Source of the DNA: Scatosoma sp045537295
GTDB taxonomy: Bacteria > Bacillota > Clostridia > Christensenellales > Borkfalkiaceae
DNA: 44,133 nt
Assembly (NCBI GenBank): GCA_045537295.1
Contig: JAZSPG010000014.1
Location: 1 to 44,133, forward strand
Direction of reading: 5' to 3'
The notes below the pieces were generated by a model. The model ran no database searches. It was not told the DNA's origin and saw only the letters and a program-made list of their open reading frames with translations. Positions 8,115-16,355 of the stretch are shown piece by piece; within the stretch, counting starts at the first letter, position 1; every line of letters begins with the position of its first letter. A program made the translations under genes and the position numbers.

Positions 8115-8171
8115 TATATGTTCCCTCAAACCAAATGGATAGAAAATTTAATCGTGTTAAAGCGGGTATAA
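8115..8171 (+). pseudogene. Remnant C-terminus of a second RlmD-like gene
   Basis: In frame, 8115-8171 reads YMFPQTKWIENLIVLKRV followed by TAA. This is the conserved C-terminal signature of the RlmD/RlmCD family and parallels YDMFPQTKHIETLVCL at the end of the intact gene. Twenty bases, 7903-7922 and 8116-8135, are identical, while the codons after them differ strongly. A TAG at 8106-8108 lies just upstream in the same frame, so only 18 codons survive. This looks like the tail left after loss or recombination of a second copy, or the original tail displaced by insertion of the palindromic element. Confidence 0.6.
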
Positions 8172-8172
8172 A

Positions 8173-8207
8173 AAAGAACGGGTAACGCAGGAGGTTACCC
8201 GTTCTTT
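8173..8207. terminator. Bidirectional terminator between rlmD and trpB2
   Basis: AAAGAACGGGTAAC (8173-8186) pairs perfectly with GTTACCCGTTCTTT (8194-8207), loop 7 nt. On the minus strand the stem is followed by a T run, which suits the convergent trpB2 gene. On the plus strand the T run is short. Confidence 0.8.
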
Positions 8208-8217
8208 CGTTATATAC

Positions 8218-9585
8218 TTAAATATTCGGTAAACCTGCAAAGCCTTGGGCGATTTCTTCGTCCGTGGGCGCGTAGTCCACCATTTTTCCGTCGTGGAATT
8301 TTTCGTACGACATCATATCGAAATACCCCGTTCCCGTCAAGCCGAACAAAATGGTTTTTTCTTCGCCCGTTTGCTTGCATTTGAGCGCTTCGTCGATTGC
8401 GACCTTAATCGCGTGAGCGGATTCGGGTGCGGGTAAAGTTCCTTCCACCCTCGCAAATTGTTCGGCGGACGCGAATACCGAAGTTTGCGTTACCGCTCTT
8501 GCTTCCATAAGTCCTTGGTGGTACAGTTCGGATAAAGTGGAGGTCATACCGTGATAGCGCAGACCGCCCGCGTGGCTTGCCGAGGGGATAAAGCCCGAAC
8601 CCAGCGTATACATCTTAGACAGCGGGCAAATTTTACCCGTATCGCAAAAATCGTAGGCGTATTGTCCGCGCGTGAACGAGGGGCAGGACGCGGGTTCGAC
8701 GGCGATAAATTGATAATCCGCTTTGCCTTGCAATTTTTCCGCCATAAACGGCGAAATTAACCCGCCGAGGTTAGACCCACCGCCCGCGCAACCAATAATA
8801 ATATCGGGTTTTACGCCGTATTTATCCAAAGCTGTTTTCGCCTCTAATCCGATAACCGATTGATGCAACAAAACTTGGTTTAATACGCTACCCAAAACGT
8901 AGCGGTAGCCCTCGGATTGCATAGACGCCTCCACCGCCTCGGAAATGGCACAACCCAAACTTCCCGTCGTACCCGGGAAACGCGCGAGGATTTGTCTGCC
9001 TACCTCCGTCGTCGTAGAGGGCGAGGGCGTAACGCTCGCGCCGTAAGTACGCATTACCTCCCGACGAAACGGCTTTTGCTCGTACGAGCATTTTACCATA
9101 AACACTTTGCAGTCTAAATCAAAATACGAACACGCCATAGACAGCGCCGTACCCCATTGTCCCGCGCCCGTTTCGGTGGTAACGCCTTTCAAACCTTGTT
9201 TTTTAGCGTAATACGCTTGCGCGATTGCCGAATTTAACTTATGCGAACCGCTCGTGTTATTGCCCTCGAATTTATAGTAAATTTTCGCGGGCGTATCCAA
9301 AGCCTTTTCTAAAAAATAAGCGCGGATAAGCGGGGCAGGTCGGTACATTTTATAAAAATCCCTAACCTCGTCGGGTATGTCGATATACTTCGTCGTATCG
9401 TCCAACTCCTGCGAGGCGAGTTCCTCGCAAAATACCTTAGAAAGCTCCGCTTTCGTTATCGGTTGCAAGGTTTCAGGACTAAGCAAAGGCGCGGGCTTGT
9501 TCGGCATAAACGCCCGAAGATTTAACCACGCTTTCGGCAGTTCGCTTTCGTCTAAATAGATTTTGTAAGGAATTTGCTTGTTCAT
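8218..9585 (-). CDS. trpB: TrpB2-type tryptophan synthase beta-like enzyme
   Basis: A PLP enzyme of 455 aa matching the TrpB2 (TrpB-related) group, which is longer than classical TrpB. The N-terminal part has RPAPLIRA; the PLP lysine is K116 in TSGSHKLNSA. ETGAGQWGTALS holds the catalytic glutamate, and GCAGGGSNLGG is the phosphate-binding loop. Classical TrpB joins indole with serine in a complex with TrpA. TrpB2 proteins often lack the TrpA-contacting surface and act alone, possibly salvaging free indole. No trpA or other trp gene is in the window and the gene has its own promoter, which supports a stand-alone role. It is one of only two minus-strand genes here. Confidence 0.9.
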   Translation of the reverse strand: MNKQIPYKIYLDESELPKAWLNLRAFMPNKPAPLLSPETLQPITKAELSKVFCEELASQELDDTTKYIDIPDEVRDFYKMYRPAPLIRAYFLEKALDTPAKIYYKFEGNNTSGSHKLNSAIAQAYYAKKQGLKGVTTETGAGQWGTALSMACSYFDLDCKVFMVKCSYEQKPFRREVMRTYGASVTPSPSTTTEVGRQILARFPGTTGSLGCAISEAVEASMQSEGYRYVLGSVLNQVLLHQSVIGLEAKTALDKYGVKPDIIIGCAGGGSNLGGLISPFMAEKLQGKADYQFIAVEPASCPSFTRGQYAYDFCDTGKICPLSKMYTLGSGFIPSASHAGGLRYHGMTSTLSELYHQGLMEARAVTQTSVFASAEQFARVEGTLPAPESAHAIKVAIDEALKCKQTGEEKTILFGLTGTGYFDMMSYEKFHDGKMVDYAPTDEEIAQGFAGLPNI

Positions 9586-9635
9586 AGTTTTTTCTCCGTT
9601 CGCTTGGTTTCTAAATGATTGCTTATATTTTTTCT

Positions 9636-9664
9636 ATATTATCATAATATTCGATAGAAGTCAA
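9636..9664 (-). promoter_or_regulatory. Sigma-A-type promoter for trpB2
   Basis: Read on the minus strand: TTGACT (9664-9659), 17 bp, TAATAT (9641-9636). The start codon is about 50 bp downstream and is preceded by GGAG. Confidence 0.75.
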
Positions 9665-9735
9665 GTGTTTGAGCAAAAATACTGATTTTTTGTTTTGAAG
9701 TTTTGTTTAGACGGGGTTTTTGTTTTATAAAAAAC

Positions 9736-9764
9736 TTGACGGGGGAATACGCATTTGTTATAAT
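9736..9764 (+). promoter_or_regulatory. Sigma-A-type promoter for the lipoprotein esterase
   Basis: TTGACG (9736-9741), 17 bp, TATAAT (9759-9764). Its position rules out the upstream ATG at 9703 as the gene start. Confidence 0.85.
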
Positions 9765-9798
9765 ATTACAAGGAAGAATGTATAAGGAGGACTGTACA

Positions 9799-10716
9799 TT
9801 GAAAAAGATTGTAAAATTAACGCTTTGTCTGCTTTTTAGCGTGTGCGCGGTGATTTGCTCTTTTACGGCTTGTAAAAAGGACGAGCGTCCGCAAACGTCG
9901 TTTTTTCAAACGGAAAGCTACTTTGGGTATACCGATTTGGCGTACGGCGGGCACGAACGGCAGTATTTAGATATATACATTCCCAAAAACAAAACGGGCA
10001 AAGTCGGCGTGTATTTTGCCATTCACGGCGGTGGTTGGATGGCGGGGGATAAAAGCGGGTATAAAAACGAGCTGATTGCTTGGTGTGAGCAAGGCTATAT
10101 CGCCGTTGCAATCAATTACCGCTACGCCTCGATAAAGGACGGCGTTGCCTGCGCGGATATTTTGGACGATATTACGCTTGCAATGTGGAAAGTGAAAGAA
10201 ATATCCAAAGAGAACGGCTTGGACGCGCACAAAGCGCTGTTGACGGGCGGTTCGGCGGGCGGGCATTTATCTATGCAATACGCCTATCAAAAAGCGGATA
10301 TCGCGCCTATTCAGCCTGCGGTGGTGTGGTCGTTGGCAGGACCTACGAATTTGTTGGACGAGAGGTATTACGGGGCAAATCCCTTAAAAGAGGACGTCGT
10401 TAAAATGTTCAAAAACCTCTGCGGGTATGAGTTCGACGATAATAGTTTCCAAACGGCAGTCCCGCTTTTGAAACAGGCATCTCCGCTTATCTATGCGACA
10501 AAATCCAGCGCACCGACCATTCTTTGCTACGGCGAAAAGGACGATATCGTGCCGTTTAGCAACGGGCAAGCGATGGCGGAGAAATTGACCGAGCTTGGCG
10601 TCGCGCACGAGTTTATCGTATTTCCGAACTCAGGACACGGTTTGGAGGCGGACCCTGCAAGTTCGGACAGGGCGTACGCGGTTGCGCGTGCATACGCGGA
10701 GAGATATTTGGCGTAA
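9799..10716 (+). CDS. Alpha/beta hydrolase lipoprotein (BD-FAE/acetyl-esterase-like)
   Basis: The start is TTG at 9799, set by AAGGAGG (9784-9790) and by the promoter at 9736-9764; it gives 305 aa. The N-terminus has a basic MKKIVK, a hydrophobic core and a lipobox-like SFTAC with C25, so the protein is probably a lipoprotein on the outer face of the membrane. HGGGW (76-80) is the oxyanion hole, GGSAGGH places the nucleophile at S152, and D248 or D249 in GEKDDIVPF and H280 in NSGHGLE complete the triad. The family hydrolyses esters, often acetyl groups on plant polysaccharides; substrate here is inferred. The YitT gene follows 21 bp later, probably in the same transcript. Confidence 0.88.
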   Translation: MKKIVKLTLCLLFSVCAVICSFTACKKDERPQTSFFQTESYFGYTDLAYGGHERQYLDIYIPKNKTGKVGVYFAIHGGGWMAGDKSGYKNELIAWCEQGYIAVAINYRYASIKDGVACADILDDITLAMWKVKEISKENGLDAHKALLTGGSAGGHLSMQYAYQKADIAPIQPAVVWSLAGPTNLLDERYYGANPLKEDVVKMFKNLCGYEFDDNSFQTAVPLLKQASPLIYATKSSAPTILCYGEKDDIVPFSNGQAMAEKLTELGVAHEFIVFPNSGHGLEADPASSDRAYAVARAYAERYLA

Positions 10717-10737
10717 AAATAGAGAGATAAGAAAGAT

Positions 10738-11613
10738 ATGAAAAGTAAAGTAAAATGGTATGCGTTGGATACGGCGTATGCCGTGACGGCGGGGTTGATA
10801 GTTGCGTTGGCGTATTATTTTTTCCAAAACAGTAACGGGTTCGCGCCGGGTGGCGTCGGCGGTTTGGCGACGATTACCTATCATTTGTTAGGCTATGAAG
10901 TGAGCTGGGCGGTGTTGATGCTCGCGTTTAATATTCCTATCTTTTTGTTGGTGGCGATTTTTGTCAATAAAAAATTAGGCGTATTTCTAATTATTTATAT
11001 GTGCGTGCAATCCTTTTCCACCGAGCTTTTCGAGATTATCGGGTTTAAGCCGTATTCAAAGGCGAACAACGGCGAGGATTTTGAAATCGTGTTCGCGTGT
11101 ATCGCGACGGGCGTCGTTTCGGGTTTAGGCTTTTCCGTGATGTTAAAACGGTTCGGCGCGAGCGGGGGGACTTACGCTATTTCCGCGCTCATCAAAAAAT
11201 TCCGACCCGCAACGAATATCGCGTACGTGGCCTTTCTAATGGATTCCAGCGTCGTCGCGATTGCCTTTTTCGTGTACGGAATGAAAATTACCCCCGTCAT
11301 TTGTACTTTGCTCAATTTATTTATCGCGAATATCGTGGTCGATTACGGGCTTTCGGGTATGCGCAACGGCTATAAATTTGAAATTATTACCGACTGCCCT
11401 GAGGAACTTTCGCAAGAGCTTATCCAAGAACTCGATCACGGCGTAACGGAAATTCGGGTACAAGGTATGTATTCGCATACCGATAAATATATGCTCGTTT
11501 GTATTATCCGCAAAAAACAGGTAGGCAAGATGATGAAAATTATCAAAAAATACCCCGGTACTTTTGCCGATTTTTCCAAAGTCAACGAGGTGTTGGGCAG
11601 GTTCAAGCCGTAA
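10738..11613 (+). CDS. yitT: YitT family membrane protein (DUF161 plus DUF2179)
   Basis: A 291-aa protein. The N-terminal 200 residues hold about five to six membrane segments with the family's GFAPGGVGGLATI and GLGFSVMLKRFGASGGT motifs. The C-terminal cytoplasmic domain (about 205-290) begins NGYKFEIITDCPEELSQEL and contains THDKYMLVCII-type strands of the DUF2179 (ACT-like) fold. The YitT family is widespread in Firmicutes with no settled transport substrate. The gene has a plain start at ATG with GAGATAAGAAAG upstream and sits close behind the esterase gene. No terminator is visible before the next promoter. Confidence 0.9.
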   Translation: MKSKVKWYALDTAYAVTAGLIVALAYYFFQNSNGFAPGGVGGLATITYHLLGYEVSWAVLMLAFNIPIFLLVAIFVNKKLGVFLIIYMCVQSFSTELFEIIGFKPYSKANNGEDFEIVFACIATGVVSGLGFSVMLKRFGASGGTYAISALIKKFRPATNIAYVAFLMDSSVVAIAFFVYGMKITPVICTLLNLFIANIVVDYGLSGMRNGYKFEIITDCPEELSQELIQELDHGVTEIRVQGMYSHTDKYMLVCIIRKKQVGKMMKIIKKYPGTFADFSKVNEVLGRFKP

Positions 11614-11664
11614 CGCATACCGCGCAAAGATAAAAATTTTCACCAAATATCCACGCGATTTTTA

Positions 11665-11693
11665 TTGTCAAATAGCGTAAAGTGTGTTACAAT
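11665..11693 (+). promoter_or_regulatory. Sigma-A-type promoter for the LRR_5 to TIM-barrel operon
   Basis: TTGTCA (11665-11670), 17 bp, TACAAT (11688-11693). It overlaps the upstream in-frame ATG at 11682, which therefore cannot be the start of the next gene. Confidence 0.75.
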
Positions 11694-11720
11694 AAAAAAA
11701 GAACGAAAAGAGGTGCGTTT

Positions 11721-12518
11721 ATGAAACATAAAATAAAACTCATTATCGTATTCAGCGTTGAATTTATCGCAATCGCCGTAATGCTGTTGTTTATTTTCTT
11801 CGCGGGTAAAAAGGTGTACACCGTTACTTTTGATTTGAACGGCGGAACGCTACTTAGTGGCGACCTCGTGCAGAAGGTAACGCAAGGGCATAACGCCACT
11901 GCGCCGAAAACGACCAAAGAGGGCTGTTACTTTTTGGAATGGAGCGGTTCGTATCGCGAAGTTACGCGCGATTTGACGATTAAAGCGATTTGGGAATACG
12001 AAACGACGGAGGGTATCGAATATTCCGTTGACGAGGACAAGAACAGTAATTATTGCGAAATCGTAGGTTGCTATAAGGAATTAGAGGGCGACGTGTACAT
12101 AGGTGCGTATTACGGAGGCAAAAAGGTGCTGGGTATTCGCGCGGGCGCGTTTGAAAATTGTACGGAAATCACGAGCATTTATTTGCTCGACGGTCTGTTG
12201 ACGATTGAAGAAAACGCGTTTCGGGGTTGTACCTCGCTGGAAAAGATAGAACTTCCTTCCACGGTAAAACGTATCGGCGCAAACGCCTTTGCGGGTTGTA
12301 GCGCGCTCAAAGAGGTGGTATTGCCCGAAGAAGTGAAGTATTTGGGCAGTAATATTTTCGATACGCCTGAGCTGAAAATTTACCCGAATATTTTAGAGGA
12401 CGAAGTGCCTGCTACTTGGGCAACCGACTGGCGTACCGCTACGACGGTGGTAGAGTGGGGCAAATACAAGGATATTATCGCCGAGGAAGAAGAAACTCAC
12501 GATAAGAAAAAGAAGTAA
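11721..12518 (+). CDS. Membrane-anchored InlB B-repeat and LRR_5 (BspA-type) protein
   Basis: The start at ATG 11721 (AAGAGGTG upstream) gives 265 aa. Residues about 5-28 form one hydrophobic segment with no cleavage signal, so it is probably an N-terminal anchor with the rest outside the cell. Residues about 30-80 match the Listeria-Bacteroides (Flg_new/InlB B) repeat, VTFDLNGGTLLSG to LTIKAIWEY. Residues about 130-220 hold BspA-type leucine-rich repeats such as IRAGAFENCTEITSIYL, IEENAFRGCTSLEKIEL and IGANAFAGCSALKEVVL. The tail is charged (EEEETHDKKKK). Such proteins bind surfaces or ligands; no enzyme function is expected. It is the first gene of a probable eight-gene operon. Confidence 0.85.
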   Translation: MKHKIKLIIVFSVEFIAIAVMLLFIFFAGKKVYTVTFDLNGGTLLSGDLVQKVTQGHNATAPKTTKEGCYFLEWSGSYREVTRDLTIKAIWEYETTEGIEYSVDEDKNSNYCEIVGCYKELEGDVYIGAYYGGKKVLGIRAGAFENCTEITSIYLLDGLLTIEENAFRGCTSLEKIELPSTVKRIGANAFAGCSALKEVVLPEEVKYLGSNIFDTPELKIYPNILEDEVPATWATDWRTATTVVEWGKYKDIIAEEEETHDKKKK

Positions 12519-12536
12519 GGATAGAGGAACGAGCTT

Positions 12537-13289
12537 ATGCATATGCTGTTAATGGCGGGGTTGATGCTTTTGTTCTTCTTCGTCAGTATCACTTTTATAT
12601 GTCTATACCGAGATAAATTAGATACGCATATATGGAACTTGGCGTTCGTGCTTGCCGATATCGTGTTTTTCTTTTGCTGGAATTACGCATCCGACCAGTA
12701 CGGTTGGCTTGCCGACGGGTTTATGACGCTGGAAAATATTAGTCCTTTAATGTTTACGCTGATTCCGCTTACCTATTTTATGAAAGACGGCGTGAAGGAT
12801 TATTGTTTTTCCGCGATTGCGTTTTTGAGTTTTGGAATGTTTTGCGCGATGATGATAAGCCCCGAACACGCCTACCTTTTCAATTTCAACGAGGAGGCGT
12901 CCTTCTTATACACCAGCGAGGCGGCGTGCCATATGCTCTGCGCGGTGTTCGGGATATACCTCGTTATGAGCAATCAGGTGAAACCTAATTTTACGCAATG
13001 GATTAAATCGATAGTGTTTATGTATAGCATTATCTCTTTTGGCGTTGTGTTGAATTTCGTGTTCCATAAGAAGTTTTTCGGAATGGACCCCTACGGCGAT
13101 TATTCTATTTATTTCCTCGATATATTCGGCTCGTTTACCACGACGCTGATTGCGTATTATTTAGGCGTTATGGTGGTGCTGACGCTGGGTATGCAAATGT
13201 GTTATTTGATGGACAAAGCGAGCAAAAAACACGACAAAGCCGAGCTTTTGCCGAGGTTGGAGGAAGAAATTGAGAACGGCAACGCGTAA
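12537..13289 (+). CDS. Polytopic membrane protein, function unknown
   Basis: A 250-aa protein with about seven hydrophobic segments spread evenly (roughly 3-22, 32-52, 62-78, 88-106, 128-146, 160-178 and 200-224) and an acidic tail LLPRLEEEIENG. The layout and the positions ENISPLMF and HMLCAVFGIYLVM recall the YwaF/TMEM164-like six-to-seven helix group, but key residues are not obvious and I give that only as a possibility. GAGG 9 nt before ATG supports the start. It lies 18 bp after the LRR_5 gene and 11 bp before the rhomboid-like gene, so all three membrane-associated products may be made together. Confidence 0.65.
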   Translation: MHMLLMAGLMLLFFFVSITFICLYRDKLDTHIWNLAFVLADIVFFFCWNYASDQYGWLADGFMTLENISPLMFTLIPLTYFMKDGVKDYCFSAIAFLSFGMFCAMMISPEHAYLFNFNEEASFLYTSEAACHMLCAVFGIYLVMSNQVKPNFTQWIKSIVFMYSIISFGVVLNFVFHKKFFGMDPYGDYSIYFLDIFGSFTTTLIAYYLGVMVVLTLGMQMCYLMDKASKKHDKAELLPRLEEEIENGNA

Positions 13290-13300
13290 AGGATTAAGGT

Positions 13301-13984
13301 ATGTATAGAAATTCTTTGCTAGATAAATTAGACAGAAAAATAGGGCGGTATGCGCTTCGCAATTTAATGACGGTTATCGTTGCGGGAACGGCTATCGTCT
13401 GGCTTTTGGATATGCTCGTGTATTATCGCACGGGCGTACTCATTTCCGCGTGGCTGTATTTTAATAAGACTGCGATTTTACAAGGTCAGGTTTGGCGGGT
13501 GATAACTTTTGTGTTCGTACCGCAGGAATACAGTATTTTCTACTTGGCGTTATCGCTGTATTTTTACTGGCTTATCGGCAACGCGCTAGAAAACGAGTGG
13601 GGTTCGTTCCGCTTTGACGTTTTCTATTTATGCGGGGTTATCGGCGCAATTATTTCTGGGTTTATTACAGGCTACGCGACCAACTATTATTTGCATTTAT
13701 CGCTGTTTTTGGCGTTTGCTATTTTATACCCCAACTACCGCGTATTGCTGTTTTTCTTCCTGCCGATACAGGTAAAATGGTTGGCGGTGTTTGATTTGGC
13801 GCTATTAGCGTTCACCGCCATTTTTTCAACGGCAATGGAACGCGTGGCGCTGTTATTCGCGCTTATCAACCTCGCGCTGTTTTTCTGGCGTATTCCGTTT
13901 GATAAACTGCGCAGAGCGAACAGAAGAAGAAAATGGAAACGAGAGAGCCGAAGAAATAATAACGACGACCCCTTTGATTTGTAA
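13301..13984 (+). CDS. Rhomboid-like membrane protein lacking catalytic serine motif
   Basis: A 227-aa protein with about six membrane segments. GQVWRVITFVFVP followed by LSLYFYWLIGNALENEWGSFRFDVFYL matches the first loop and helices of rhomboid proteases. Where an active rhomboid has GxSG in helix 4, this protein reads ATNYYLHLSLFLAFAILYP, and no matching histidine is seen in helix 6. It is therefore probably a pseudoprotease or a Derlin-like helper rather than an enzyme. The C-terminus is strongly basic (RRANRRRKWKRESRR). I have seen similar inactive members annotated as rhomboid proteases in Clostridia; the inactivity here is directly visible, the role is not. Confidence 0.75.
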   Translation: MYRNSLLDKLDRKIGRYALRNLMTVIVAGTAIVWLLDMLVYYRTGVLISAWLYFNKTAILQGQVWRVITFVFVPQEYSIFYLALSLYFYWLIGNALENEWGSFRFDVFYLCGVIGAIISGFITGYATNYYLHLSLFLAFAILYPNYRVLLFFFLPIQVKWLAVFDLALLAFTAIFSTAMERVALLFALINLALFFWRIPFDKLRRANRRRKWKRESRRNNNDDPFDL

Positions 13985-13993
13985 GGTGAAATT

Positions 13994-14980
13994 ATGGGTA
14001 ACGAAAGCGTAAAAAAGGGAAAACGGACGGGGCAGGTACGCGGTGAACGCCACGGCGAGCCTATGTATACCGCCGTGTATAAAGTGAACAGGAGCGACGA
14101 GCTGTTGGCGTTTTTACTTCGTAAATGCAACACTTCGCGCAACAACGTGAAATCGCTGTTAAGCGGAAGACAGGTGCTTGTCAACGGTAGCGTCGTTACG
14201 CAGTTCGATTTCCCGCTCGCCAAAGACGACGAGGTGAAAATTTCTAAAAAATCCGTGCGGGGCGCAACCGCGCCGTCGCCTGTGAAAGACAAAACGAAAT
14301 CCGCGCGAAAAGCGACGCAAGCGCAACGGCAACCGATAAAAATTATTTACGAGGACGAGGATTTCGTTGCGATAGACAAGCCCGCAGGCTTGCTTTCGGT
14401 GGAGAGCGATAAGCAGGCGGAAAGCGCGTTTTCGTGCGTGTTCGAGTACTTGAAACAAAAGGATAAGAAGGCAAGACCGTATATCCTGCACCGAATTGAT
14501 AAGGAAACTTCGGGCGTTTTGGTGTTTGCGAAAAACCCTAAAATTTATTCCATGCTGAAAATGCGTTGGAACGAGCTGGTTGCCTTGCGCGAATATATCG
14601 CGGTAGCCGAGGGCGTATTTGAAAAGCCAGCGGATACGGTAGTTAGTTACTTAAAAGAAAACAAAAACAATCTCGTCTATTCCACGCAGGATATTACGGG
14701 ACAAAAAGCGGTGACGCATTACGAGGTGCGCAGGCAAACGCAGGACTACGCACTTTTAAGCGTAAAAATCGATACGGGCAGGAAAAACCAAATCCGCGTG
14801 CATTTACATTCGCTTGGTCACGCCGTCGTGGGCGACGATAAATACCCGTCGAATAAAAATCCTTTAAAACGCTTGGGTTTGCACGCGGTGAAATTAGAGT
14901 TTATCCACCCTGTAACGAAAGAACTCCTTAGTTTTTCCGCGCCCGTGCCTGCCCTGTTTATGACGCTGTTTCCAAGGTGA
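13994..14980 (+). CDS. rluD: RluA family pseudouridine synthase
   Basis: A 328-aa cytoplasmic RNA-modifying enzyme. An N-terminal S4 RNA-binding domain (about 32-95, with LLRKCNTSRNNVKSLLSGRQVLVNG) is joined by a basic linker to the catalytic domain. The catalytic aspartate lies in HRIDKETSGVLVF, with YEDEDFVAIDKPAGLL before it and GRKNQIRVHLHSLGHAVVGDDKY near the end. The family makes pseudouridine in 23S rRNA or tRNA. RluD or RluC type cannot be separated here. The start at ATG follows TAAGGTGA. It is preceded by 9 bp and followed by 18 bp, in operon with its neighbours. The extra N-terminal 30 residues are basic and poorly conserved. Confidence 0.88.
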   Translation: MGNESVKKGKRTGQVRGERHGEPMYTAVYKVNRSDELLAFLLRKCNTSRNNVKSLLSGRQVLVNGSVVTQFDFPLAKDDEVKISKKSVRGATAPSPVKDKTKSARKATQAQRQPIKIIYEDEDFVAIDKPAGLLSVESDKQAESAFSCVFEYLKQKDKKARPYILHRIDKETSGVLVFAKNPKIYSMLKMRWNELVALREYIAVAEGVFEKPADTVVSYLKENKNNLVYSTQDITGQKAVTHYEVRRQTQDYALLSVKIDTGRKNQIRVHLHSLGHAVVGDDKYPSNKNPLKRLGLHAVKLEFIHPVTKELLSFSAPVPALFMTLFPR

Positions 14981-14998
14981 AAATACGAGGTGAGAAAG

Positions 14999-15892
14999 AT
15001 GAAAAAAGCGCTGATACTTATTAACGCCTATATGCAACTTGAATCGCAGTTTTCGCAAGCCGAGCGCATCAAAACGGAGCTGGAAAACTTAGGCGTTCAA
15101 ACGCAAATCCGCCGAAACGACGGTTTTTTCGCGTGTATACAAAATAGCGAAATTTATTCCGCGTTACCCAAAGAATACGATTTTTGCGTGTATTTGGATA
15201 AGGACAAATATATGTCGGAAATGCTGGAAAGAACGGGCTTGCGCCTGTTTAATAGGCACAGCGCTATTCGCGATTGCGACGATAAAATGCAGACCTATCT
15301 CGCGCTTGCAGGCGCGGGAATAGCTACGCCCAAAACGCTTGCGGGCTTGCTTTGTTACAGTCCTGACGAAAAAGTGAACGAGGCGTCCGTTATCCGCGTG
15401 GAAGAGGAAATCGGGTATCCCGTTATCGTCAAAGAAAGTTTCGGCTCGCTCGGAAAAGGTGTGTATATGGCACAAAACCGTGCGGAGCTTTTGGGAATTA
15501 TGGAAAAATTAAAATGCCGTCCGCACCTTTTCCAACGCGCTGTCAAAGCGAGTTTGGGTAGGGATATCCGCGTTATCGTTATCGGCGGGAAAGCGTTTTC
15601 TGCTATGGAACGCAAATCGGAAACGGATTTTCGGAGCAATATCGAATTAGGCGGAGTGGGTACGCCCTTTCCGTTGAACGAAAAACTTACCGATATTTGC
15701 GAGAAAACGGCGAAACGCTTGGGTTTGGATTATTGCGGTATTGATATTTTGATTGACGAGGACGGAACGCCGTTGCTTTGCGAGGTAAATTCCAACGCGT
15801 TTTTCGGCGGGTTGGAACGCGTGACGGGCGTCAACGTCGCGGGCGCGTACGCAAGGCATATCGTTGAGGAAATATACGGAGAAAAACAATGA
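14999..15892 (+). CDS. RimK-type ATP-grasp ligase
   Basis: ATG 14999 is preferred over GTG 14990 because CGAGGTG lies 7 nt before it; this gives 297 aa. The N-terminal part is a pre-ATP-grasp domain (KKALILINAYMQ). The ATP-grasp core shows YPVIVKESFGSLGKGVYM, FQRAVKASLGRDIRVIVIGGKAFSAMER and DYCGIDILIDEDG followed by LLCEVNSNAFFGG, the metal-binding Glu and Asn. RimK-like enzymes form peptide or amide bonds, such as adding glutamate to proteins or cofactors. The substrate is not known. Its stop overlaps the luxS start by 4 bp (ATGA), so the two are translationally coupled. Confidence 0.85.
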   Translation: MKKALILINAYMQLESQFSQAERIKTELENLGVQTQIRRNDGFFACIQNSEIYSALPKEYDFCVYLDKDKYMSEMLERTGLRLFNRHSAIRDCDDKMQTYLALAGAGIATPKTLAGLLCYSPDEKVNEASVIRVEEEIGYPVIVKESFGSLGKGVYMAQNRAELLGIMEKLKCRPHLFQRAVKASLGRDIRVIVIGGKAFSAMERKSETDFRSNIELGGVGTPFPLNEKLTDICEKTAKRLGLDYCGIDILIDEDGTPLLCEVNSNAFFGGLERVTGVNVAGAYARHIVEEIYGEKQ

Positions 15893-16350
15893 AAAAAATT
15901 GCAAGTTTTACGGTAAATCACGATATTTTGGAAAAGGGAATGTATATCTCGCGCATAGACGGGGATATCGTTACTTACGATATAAGAATGAAAAAACCCA
16001 ACGCGAACGATTATTTATCAATGCGTTCGGCGCATACCTTCGAGCATTTGTTCGCGACTTACGCGAGAAATAGCAGGTTCGGCGAGAGTATCGTTTACGT
16101 AGGTCCGATGGGTTGTAAAACTGGTTTTTATCTGTTGACGCGGGATAGCGTATCCTTTGAAAACGCGATTGCGCTCGTCAAAGAGAGTATGGCGTTTATC
16201 AGCGCGTACGAGGGCGAAATCCCCGGGAATACCAGCCGTGAATGCGGAAATTATTTATACCACGATTTAGCGGGCGCGAAAGAGCTGGCAAGCGATATGC
16301 TCACCGTTTTAAGCGGTTGGAAAGTGGAAGATTTACAATATAAGGAGTGA
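15889..16350 (+). CDS. luxS: S-ribosylhomocysteine lyase (LuxS)
   Basis: A cytoplasmic metalloenzyme that splits S-ribosylhomocysteine into homocysteine and DPD, the precursor of autoinducer-2, as part of the activated methyl cycle. It has 153 aa, the family norm. Metal ligands are H49 and H53 in HTFEH with E52, plus C119 in RECGNY; C76 lies in GPMGCKTGFY, the other active-site cysteine. The start overlaps the ATP-grasp stop (ATGA). No pfs (SAH nucleosidase) or metE lies beside it, so its supply genes are elsewhere. The gene is followed after 5 bp by a nitroreductase with its own AAGGAG. Confidence 0.96.
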   Translation: MKKIASFTVNHDILEKGMYISRIDGDIVTYDIRMKKPNANDYLSMRSAHTFEHLFATYARNSRFGESIVYVGPMGCKTGFYLLTRDSVSFENAIALVKESMAFISAYEGEIPGNTSRECGNYLYHDLAGAKELASDMLTVLSGWKVEDLQYKE

Positions 16351-16355
16351 AAATT

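Noticed and set aside
9703..9798. Upstream start for the esterase gene
   Set aside because: The ATG lies before the -35 and -10 boxes, so it is not transcribed; TTG 9799 has an ideal ribosome site and gives a lipoprotein signal.
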